From Candidatus Nitrosopumilus sp. (GTDB lineage: Archaea > Thermoproteota > Nitrososphaeria > Nitrososphaerales > Nitrosopumilaceae): 55,836 nucleotides of DNA. The translations under genes were made by a program, and so were the position numbers. The stretch covers positions 1 through 55,836 of the forward strand of contig JAOTVS010000007.1 in assembly GCA_029863275.1 (NCBI GenBank), given 5' to 3'. The number at the start of each line of letters is the position of its first letter. Positions within the stretch are counted from its first letter, which is position 1. The notes under the pieces were generated by a model. It was not told the origin of the DNA. It did not search any database and saw nothing but the letters and a program-made list of their open reading frames with translations. Shown in pieces: positions 49,276-55,836 of this stretch.

Positions 49276-51231
49276 TTGTTGCAGCAAGTTCAAAAATTTG
49301 ATCTTCATTCGGAATTTACACCCACAGGAGATCAACCTCAAGCTATTGATACTTTGGTCCGGGGGGTAATGAAAAGTCAGGTTCAGACATTGATTGGGGT
49401 GACTGGGAGTGGAAAAACATTCACAGTGGCAAATGTGATTGCGCGAACTGGGAAAAACACTTTGGTTATATCCCACAATAAAACACTAGCCGCTCAGTTA
49501 TACTCAGAATTAAAGCAATTTTTTCCAAACAACAATGTTGGTTACTTTGTCTCTTACTATGATTATTATCAGCCAGAGAGCTATCTTCCCCAAACTGATA
49601 CTTATATTGAAAAAGACACGCAGATAAATGAAAAAATTGAAAAACTAAGACTAGAGGCGACTGCCATGCTTCTATCCGGTGAACCTACAATTATTATTTC
49701 AACTGTATCGTGTATCTATTCACTTGGAAATCCTAAAGATTGGGGAGATCTTGCAGTTGAGATAAAATCAGGAGCTGAAATTAAAAGAAACGAAATAATC
49801 AAAAAATTAGTTGATGCAAGATATGAACGAAATGATATTGAGGTAGCCCCGGGAAACTTTCGGGTAAAAGGCGACACTATTGATATTGTCCCTGCCTACT
49901 CTGAGGATATCGTTAGAATATCTATGTTTGGCGATGAGGTTGAAAAAATTACTTTACTCGATCATATTTCTTTAAAAGAGAAACGTAAATTATCTCAAAT
50001 AAAAATTTTCCCTGCAAAACATTATCTTATTTCAAAAGATGTTAGAGAATCTGCTGTAAATTCAATTAAAGAGGAACTAGAAAAACGCTTACCAGAATTA
50101 AATGAATTAGAAAAACAAAGACTAGAGATGAGAACAAAATATGATTTGGAAATGATTGAAGAGTTGGGATATTGTTCTGGAATTGAAAACTATTCGAGGC
50201 ATTTTGATGGACGAAAATCTGGAGAAAAAGCATTTTGCCTAATGGATTTTTTTGGAGATGATTTCCTACTTGTAATTGATGAGTCACATGTAACACTACC
50301 ACAACTTCATGGAATGTACAAAGGTGACCATTCTAGAAAAGATCAACTCGTTACATATGGATTTAGACTCCCAAGTGCATATGATAACAGACCCTTAAAA
50401 TTCGAAGAGTTTGAGGGGTACATAAAAAATACGATTTTTGTATCTGCAACTCCTGGAGATTATGAGAAAAAAACATCTCATCAAATAGCAGAACAACTAG
50501 TTAGACCTACTGGATTATTAGACCCTGAAGTGGAGATAAGACCTTCAAAAGACCAGATGGATGATTTGATTGAAGAAATTGCTATTCGAACCTCCAGAAA
50601 TGAGCGTGTTTTAGTTACTACCTTGACTAAACGCATGGCGGAGGATTTGGCAGAATATCTATCCAAAAAAGAAGTTAGGGTTCGTTATATGCACTCAGAA
50701 ATTGATGGTCTCCAGAGAACGGAGATAATTAGGCAACTTAGATTAGGAGAATTTGATGTACTAGTTGGAATCAATCTGTTAAGGGAAGGTTTGGATATTC
50801 CTGAAGTTTCTCTAGTTGCAATCTTGGATGCTGATAAAGAAGGATTTTTGAGAAATTTCACTAGTTTGATTCAAACCTTTGGACGTGCTGCCAGAAATGC
50901 AAATGGATCTGTAATAATGTATGCAGACCGCAATACTGATTCTATGAAACATGCCATGGATGAAACTAAGAGACGTAAAGAAAAACAGATTCTATACAAC
51001 AAAACACATAATATCACTCCTCAAACAATAATTAAATCTGTTCCAGAACAAGTAACAATTCTAGATGAATCTAAACTAAAATCCACATATGACCTGACCG
51101 CTGATATGATTGATTTGGAAGCTCAGATGAAAAAATATTCGGAGGAGTTAGACTTTGAGCGAGCAATTGAATGCAGAGATAGAATAAAAAGACTAGAACG
51201 GGAGATTAAATTCAAAGATGACAGAAAATAA
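49276..51231 (+). CDS. uvrB: Excinuclease ABC subunit B (UvrB)
   Basis: The 651-residue protein has the helicase Walker A GVTGSGKTFT near residue 40, the beta-hairpin region (VSYYDYYQPESYLPQTDTYI), the VIDESHVTLPQLHGMYKGD motif, helicase domain 2 (LLREGLDIPEVSLVAILDAD, LIQTFGRAARNANG) and the C-terminal UVR motif (EELDFERAIECRDRIKRLE) that binds UvrC. It verifies damage loaded by UvrA and opens the DNA. Its end overlaps uvrA by 14 bp. The start is TTG 49276 (or TTG 49279). uvrBAC is of bacterial type; archaeal holders are usually thought to have gained it by transfer. Confidence 0.95.
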   Translation: MLQQVQKFDLHSEFTPTGDQPQAIDTLVRGVMKSQVQTLIGVTGSGKTFTVANVIARTGKNTLVISHNKTLAAQLYSELKQFFPNNNVGYFVSYYDYYQPESYLPQTDTYIEKDTQINEKIEKLRLEATAMLLSGEPTIIISTVSCIYSLGNPKDWGDLAVEIKSGAEIKRNEIIKKLVDARYERNDIEVAPGNFRVKGDTIDIVPAYSEDIVRISMFGDEVEKITLLDHISLKEKRKLSQIKIFPAKHYLISKDVRESAVNSIKEELEKRLPELNELEKQRLEMRTKYDLEMIEELGYCSGIENYSRHFDGRKSGEKAFCLMDFFGDDFLLVIDESHVTLPQLHGMYKGDHSRKDQLVTYGFRLPSAYDNRPLKFEEFEGYIKNTIFVSATPGDYEKKTSHQIAEQLVRPTGLLDPEVEIRPSKDQMDDLIEEIAIRTSRNERVLVTTLTKRMAEDLAEYLSKKEVRVRYMHSEIDGLQRTEIIRQLRLGEFDVLVGINLLREGLDIPEVSLVAILDADKEGFLRNFTSLIQTFGRAARNANGSVIMYADRNTDSMKHAMDETKRRKEKQILYNKTHNITPQTIIKSVPEQVTILDESKLKSTYDLTADMIDLEAQMKKYSEELDFERAIECRDRIKRLEREIKFKDDRK

Positions 51232-54037
51232 ATTAAAAATTCGAGGTGCAAGACATCATAATTTAAAAAATATTGATGTGGATATTCCTAAAAATAAACT
51301 AGTTGTAATCAGTGGATTATCTGGCTCTGGTAAATCTACTTTGGCATTTGACACAATTTATGCTGAAGGACAAAGACGATATGTTGAATCTCTCTCAGCG
51401 TATGCAAGACAATTCTTAGATATGATGGATAAGCCTGACGTTGATTCAATCGAGGGATTATCTCCAGCAATTTCTATACAACAAAAAACAACTAGTAAAA
51501 ATCCCCGCTCTACAGTCGGCACTACTACAGAAATATATGATTACATGCGTTTACTTTTTGCACGAATTGGAATTCCTTATTGTACTAATTGCAACCGAAA
51601 AATTTCAAGCCAATCAGTTGAGACGATTTGTGATTCGGTCCTTAAGGACTTTAATGAACAAAAAATTCTAATTTTATCTCCATTAATTCAGAGAAAAAAA
51701 GGGACTTATGAAAAATTATTTGAACAAATAAAAAAAGATGGATACTCTAGAATACGACTAAACGGCGAAATTTTGAGCCTGGATGATGAAATTCCGAAAC
51801 TTGACCGACAAAAATGGCATAATATTGAGATTGTCGTTGATAGAATAAAGACAGAAAAATCAGAAAGATCCAGGTTATTTGAAGCTATACAAACTGCAAT
51901 TAAAACTTCAAAAGGTGATGTAATGATTTCCTCTGAAAAAGGAGAAAAAATTTTTTCTCAAAATAATGCATGTCCTTACTGTGGTTTGACCATAGGTGAA
52001 CTAGAACCTAGGACATTTTCGTTTAATTCTCCTTTTGGAATGTGTAAAGGATGTAATGGACTTGGTGTAAAAATGGAGTTTGATGCAGATTTGGTAATTC
52101 CTGATAAAACCAAATCCATTTTGGATGGCGCCATTGTTCCTTGGAGTGGACGATTCTCATCTTTTAGAAGACAAGCTTTGAGGGCTGTAGGAAAAAAATT
52201 TGGCTTTGATTTAATGACTCCTATTGAAAAAATAAAACCAAAACATCTCAAGATAATTTTACACGGTTCAGATGATATGATTGATTTTGATTACCGTTCT
52301 AAATCAGGAGATTCTTCTTGGCAATACACTAATGCGTTTGAAGGTGTTCTTGAGAATCTCAAGCGTGTTTTTATGGAGACTGATTCTGAATCAAAACGTG
52401 AATGGTTAAAGCAGTTTATGCGCGATACTCCATGTAATGTATGTAAAGGAAGAAAATTAAAACCAGAGTCTTTGGCAGTTAAAATTAATGATAAAGGAAT
52501 AATGGAAATCTGTGACATGTCTATTGATCATTGTTATGATTTCTTTTCAACCTTAAGTCTTACTGAAAATGAACAATACATTGCACGAGACGTTCTAAAA
52601 GAAATTAAAGAAAGATTAGAATTTTTGATGAATGTGGGTTTGAATTATTTGACATTAAATAGATCTAGTGCAACATTGTCTGGAGGTGAATCTCAAAGAA
52701 TTAGACTAGCTACGCAAATTGGTTCTAATCTTACTGGGGTCTTGTATGTTTTAGATGAACCAACAATAGGTTTGCATCAAAGAGATAATGAACGACTCAT
52801 AAAAACGCTAACAAAGCTACGAAATCTTGGAAATACTGTAATTGTCGTAGAGCATGACGAAGAAGTTATACGAAATTCGGATTGGATTTTAGATTTAGGT
52901 CCAGGGGCTGGAATTCATGGAGGAAGTATAGTTTTTGAAGGAACTGTTGATAAAATTCTTAACGGACACAAATCCATAACTGGAAATTATCTAAAAGATA
53001 ATTCACTCATAAAACTTGAAAATAAAATTCGAAATCGCTCCGGTTCGTTAGTAGTTAAAGGGGCTTCTGAGAATAACTTGAAAAATATCGATGTTGAATT
53101 TCCTTTGGGCTTGTTTATTTCAGTCACGGGTGTTTCTGGCTCTGGAAAATCTACTTTGATTAATGATATTTTATTGAAATCTTTGGAAAATCATTTTACA
53201 AAATCTACCTTAAAGTCAATCAGTCACAATGAAGTCACAGGTTTGGAAAATATTGATAAAGTAATTGCCATTGATCAGTCTCCAATTGGAAGAACTCCTA
53301 GATCAAATCCTGCAACATACATTGGTGCATTTACACCCATTAGGGAACTTTATGCAAATACAGAAATTTCTAAAGAGCGTGGTTATGCGCCAGGACAATT
53401 TTCTTTTAATGTAGCTGATGGTAGATGTTTTGCATGTGATGGAGATGGAGTAAAAAAAATTGAGATGCAATTCTTATCTGATGTCTATGTAAAATGCGAT
53501 GAATGTAAAGGAAAACGATACAACTCAGAAACTCTCTCTGTTTTGTATAAGGGGAAAAATATCTCTGATGTATTGGCAATGACTGTATTTGAGGCTTTGA
53601 AATTCTTTGAGAATATTCCTGCAATCAAAAGAAAGTTACAGACAATAAATGATGTTGGTTTGGGATATATCAAACTTGGACAATCATCCACGACTTTATC
53701 GGGAGGTGAGGCTCAACGTGTAAAATTGGCAGCAGAACTATCCAAACGTGGGACTGGAAAAACTTTCTATATTCTTGATGAGCCTACCACAGGATTGCAT
53801 TTTGCAGACGTACAAAAACTCCTTGATGTTCTAAATAGGTTGGTTAATCTTGGAAATACAGTGGTAGTAATAGAGCATAATATGGATGTGATAAAAAACT
53901 CTGATTGGATAATTGATCTTGGGCCTGAGGGTGGCGATGAAGGTGGACGATTAGTAGCAACAGGCACGCCTGAAAGGATCTCTAAATCTCCGGGAAGCTA
54001 CACTGGAAAATATCTCAAAAAAATAATCAAGAAATGA
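51218..54037 (+). CDS. uvrA: Excinuclease ABC subunit A (UvrA)
   Basis: The 939-residue protein has two ABC ATPase modules: Walker A GLSGSGKSTLAFDT near residue 31 and GVSGSGKSTLINDI near 638, ABC signatures LSGGESQRIRLA and LSGGEAQRVKLA, and the UvrA-specific QRRYVESLSAYARQFL. Zinc-binding Cys pairs are at CTNC (about 122), CPYC...CKGC (252-282), CNVCKG, and CFAC...CDEC (737-762). Length and motif order match bacterial UvrA with all parts present. It overlaps uvrB by 14 bp and uvrC by 4 bp, indicating translational coupling. Confidence 0.95.
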   Translation: MTENKLKIRGARHHNLKNIDVDIPKNKLVVISGLSGSGKSTLAFDTIYAEGQRRYVESLSAYARQFLDMMDKPDVDSIEGLSPAISIQQKTTSKNPRSTVGTTTEIYDYMRLLFARIGIPYCTNCNRKISSQSVETICDSVLKDFNEQKILILSPLIQRKKGTYEKLFEQIKKDGYSRIRLNGEILSLDDEIPKLDRQKWHNIEIVVDRIKTEKSERSRLFEAIQTAIKTSKGDVMISSEKGEKIFSQNNACPYCGLTIGELEPRTFSFNSPFGMCKGCNGLGVKMEFDADLVIPDKTKSILDGAIVPWSGRFSSFRRQALRAVGKKFGFDLMTPIEKIKPKHLKIILHGSDDMIDFDYRSKSGDSSWQYTNAFEGVLENLKRVFMETDSESKREWLKQFMRDTPCNVCKGRKLKPESLAVKINDKGIMEICDMSIDHCYDFFSTLSLTENEQYIARDVLKEIKERLEFLMNVGLNYLTLNRSSATLSGGESQRIRLATQIGSNLTGVLYVLDEPTIGLHQRDNERLIKTLTKLRNLGNTVIVVEHDEEVIRNSDWILDLGPGAGIHGGSIVFEGTVDKILNGHKSITGNYLKDNSLIKLENKIRNRSGSLVVKGASENNLKNIDVEFPLGLFISVTGVSGSGKSTLINDILLKSLENHFTKSTLKSISHNEVTGLENIDKVIAIDQSPIGRTPRSNPATYIGAFTPIRELYANTEISKERGYAPGQFSFNVADGRCFACDGDGVKKIEMQFLSDVYVKCDECKGKRYNSETLSVLYKGKNISDVLAMTVFEALKFFENIPAIKRKLQTINDVGLGYIKLGQSSTTLSGGEAQRVKLAAELSKRGTGKTFYILDEPTTGLHFADVQKLLDVLNRLVNLGNTVVVIEHNMDVIKNSDWIIDLGPEGGDEGGRLVATGTPERISKSPGSYTGKYLKKIIKK

Positions 54038-55620
54038 CCTTTGATATTTCAAAAATACACATTCCATCTAACCCTGGGATTTATTTGATGAAAGACTCTG
54101 AGCAAAAAATTATTTACATTGGAAAAGCAAAAAATCTTAAAAACAGGGTAAAATCATATTTTTTAAAAAATCAAAATTATAAAACACAAAAACTTGTTGA
54201 AAATATTTCTGACATTGAATTTGTTTTAACCGATAATGAAAGTGAAGCTTTTCTTTTAGAATCAAACATGATCAAAAAATACAGACCACGGTTTAACATT
54301 GAACTAAAGGATCAACAAAGATATACCTATCTTAGAATCTCTGATGAAAAATATCCTAGATTGCTTGTTGCAAGACGCACTAGGGATGGAAAATTTTTAG
54401 GCAAAGGTAAAATTTTTGGTCCCTTTACACGTGGTAGTTCAAAGTTATTAACTATTGGAACATTGAGAAAGGCTTTTCAGATTAGAATCTGTACACAATT
54501 ACCAAAAAAAGTTTGTCTAGAATACCACTTAGGTAACTGTGAAGGCCCCTGTGAATTTAAAGAAGCTCAACAACAATATCCAAAACATGTTTTTGCACTA
54601 GAAGAAATCCTTAAAGGAAAAAACCAAACTAAAATTTTTAGCCAAAAGCTAAAAGAAGAAATGAAACATGCTGCAGATTTACAACAATTTGAACGAGCAA
54701 AAGAGATTCGAGATACTCTAATTAGATTAGATAGCCTTCAGACAAAACAAAAAATGGAATATGTGGACAATTCTGATGAAGAATACTTTGGAATAGGTGA
54801 GCAAGATCAAACTGTTACGGTTATGAACTTTAGGATGATACATGGAGTAATTAGAGATAGTGATAAGTTCTTTTTTGATTTGGTAGGTGATAATTCCTTT
54901 TCCAATTTTCTTTTTCAATACTATTCTACACATAAAATTCCCAAATTTATTCTTGTAAGTGAATTACCTGAAAACACAAAATTGTTAGAATCATTATTGT
55001 CGGACCAATCTGGATTTTCCGTCCAGATTCAATGCCCTCAAAAAGGAAAACGCAAAGAAATCATTAAATTAATTTTAAAGAACATTAATCTAATTCACAG
55101 CAAAGGGGGTGATCCTAGTCTAATGGATCTCAAAGAATTACTGGGTCTTCCTAATGTTCCAAAAATAATTGAATGTTTTGATATTTCAAATCACGGGGAA
55201 GATTTTGCAGTTGGCTCTATGTCAAGATTTGTGGATGGAATTCCAAATAAATCTGGATATAGAAAATTCAAAATAAAAACAGTTTCAGGCAGAGATGATT
55301 TTGCAATGATTGGGGAAATAATTAAACGCAGATACTTTAGATTACTTGAAGAGGATTCACAGTTACCTGATTTGATTGTAATTGATGGTGGGAAAGGCCA
55401 ATTAAATGCGGCTTTAAAATCATTACAATCACTAGGTCTAAAGACTCCCTGTATATCCTTGGCAAAAGAAAACGAAGAAGTCTTTCTTCCAAACAAAAAA
55501 AATCCAATTTTAATTCCAAAGAACAAAGGATCATTGCAAATTCTTCAACATGCTAGGGATGAAACACACAGATTTGGTGTGACATTCAATAGAGCCATAC
55601 GCAAAAACCAAATAAAATAA
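54034..55620 (+). CDS. uvrC: Excinuclease ABC subunit C (UvrC), lacks C-terminal HhH domain
   Basis: The 528-residue protein has the GIY-YIG nuclease domain (NPGIYLMKDSEQKIIYIGKA, about 12-31), a Cys-rich loop (CTQLPKKVCLEYHLGNCEGP), a UVR motif (about 208-232; LQQFERAKEIRDTLIRL) and the RNase H-like nuclease domain (FDISNHGEDFAVGSMSRFVD near 380; LIVIDGGKGQLNAA near 447). It ends shortly after ARDETHRFGVTFNRAIRKN, where bacterial UvrC continues with the helix-hairpin-helix pair. That domain supports the 5' incision and DNA binding in E. coli, so the incision may differ here. Start overlaps the uvrA stop (ATGA). Confidence 0.95.
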   Translation: MTFDISKIHIPSNPGIYLMKDSEQKIIYIGKAKNLKNRVKSYFLKNQNYKTQKLVENISDIEFVLTDNESEAFLLESNMIKKYRPRFNIELKDQQRYTYLRISDEKYPRLLVARRTRDGKFLGKGKIFGPFTRGSSKLLTIGTLRKAFQIRICTQLPKKVCLEYHLGNCEGPCEFKEAQQQYPKHVFALEEILKGKNQTKIFSQKLKEEMKHAADLQQFERAKEIRDTLIRLDSLQTKQKMEYVDNSDEEYFGIGEQDQTVTVMNFRMIHGVIRDSDKFFFDLVGDNSFSNFLFQYYSTHKIPKFILVSELPENTKLLESLLSDQSGFSVQIQCPQKGKRKEIIKLILKNINLIHSKGGDPSLMDLKELLGLPNVPKIIECFDISNHGEDFAVGSMSRFVDGIPNKSGYRKFKIKTVSGRDDFAMIGEIIKRRYFRLLEEDSQLPDLIVIDGGKGQLNAALKSLQSLGLKTPCISLAKENEEVFLPNKKNPILIPKNKGSLQILQHARDETHRFGVTFNRAIRKNQIK

Positions 55621-55639
55621 GAAAAAAAGGAAATTTTGG

Positions 55640-55836
55640 TTAGTTCACTTGAACGTCGCCAACCATCCATGGATGTACCATACAGAAGTAATCATAGCTT
55701 CCAATTTCTTCAAATGTGAATGCATATTGTGCACCCCCTAAGATTAAACTGCTATCAAATACACCTGAAGGACCATCAGCAGGACTTCCACCCGTTACTG
55801 TATGAGCTGCAGTATCAGAATTCGTCCATTCTACAG
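55640..55836 (-). CDS. Blue-copper (plastocyanin-like) protein (5' end outside window)
   Basis: The window ends inside a minus-strand gene; the visible C-terminal 64 codons read VEWTNSDTAAHTVTGGSPAD, then GPSGVFDSSLILGGA and FCMVHPWMVGDVQVN before the stop at 55642-55640. The copper ligands His (AAHTV), Cys, His and Met (FCMVHPWM) are all present. It closely parallels the cupredoxin domain at 34968 but ends right after it, without a second domain or PEFG anchor, so it is probably a free or N-terminally anchored electron carrier. It converges with uvrC, 19 bp between stops. Confidence 0.85.
   Translation of the reverse strand, partial: VEWTNSDTAAHTVTGGSPADGPSGVFDSSLILGGAQYAFTFEEIGSYDYFCMVHPWMVGDVQVN

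Noticed and set aside
1-55836. Search for tRNA, rRNA, transposase, integrase and phage genes
   Set aside because: No tRNA T-loop/anticodon patterns, rRNA segments or recombinase-like proteins were recognised anywhere by reading; a covariance-model search would be needed to exclude short RNAs.

Overview
This window most likely comes from a low-GC ammonia-oxidising archaeon (Thaumarchaeota/Nitrososphaerota, Nitrosopumilus/Nitrosarchaeum type). The signs are blue-copper proteins with a PEFG C-terminal tail, a short Fe-type semialdehyde reductase like the one assigned to the 3-hydroxypropionate/4-hydroxybutyrate cycle, archaeal winged-helix and Lrp/AsnC regulators, archease, frequent TTG/GTG starts, TATA boxes placed for leaderless transcripts, and many small zinc-ribbon proteins. 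No rRNA, tRNA, CRISPR array, transposase or phage gene was seen.

Layout. 1-5310: a secreted repeat protein cut by the left edge, archease, nitroreductase, a DedA membrane protein, a secreted PQQ-type sugar dehydrogenase and a family 5 uracil-DNA glycosylase. 5311-19660: mostly small, membrane or secreted proteins of unknown function, including a membrane-bound winged-helix regulator divergent from a secreted beta-propeller protein, an MDR alcohol dehydrogenase, an Lrp/AsnC regulator next to a perfect palindrome, and a phasin-like/winged-helix pair. 19709-31029: a cell-surface region. Six proteins share a signal peptide and a C-terminal membrane anchor but have unrelated middles. Five of them share a 30-bp promoter box at fixed spacing and four or five share a 3' T-tract. 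Interspersed are a Cys/His-rich repeat protein, a DUF4344-type metallopeptidase, an anchored His-rich protein and a Calx-beta/NHL protein.

31071-38072: very small zinc-finger or one-helix proteins (several only 34-56 residues), a thermonuclease, a CDGSH Fe-S protein, a PEFG blue-copper protein and an EEP-family nuclease/phosphatase. 38073-43258: a beta-aminoacyl-CoA ammonia-lyase-like hotdog protein, an alpha/beta hydrolase, a second phasin-like/winged-helix pair, a beta-CASP nuclease and a three-gene helix/membrane/helix operon. 43498-49209: glycerate 2-kinase divergent from the semialdehyde reductase, an F420-type luciferase-like oxidoreductase, a PNPOx-fold protein and small proteins. 49276-55620: an overlapping uvrB-uvrA-uvrC operon. 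The right edge cuts a second blue-copper protein.

The most unusual signals are the surface-protein family with conserved ends and exchanged middles plus its shared promoter, the two phasin-like/regulator pairs, small modules recurring in unrelated secreted proteins (a C-x16-C module and an IPxW module), and the transmembrane regulator that shares an SGSGTPMF tail with its neighbour. All homology statements are from reading motifs, not from database searches.
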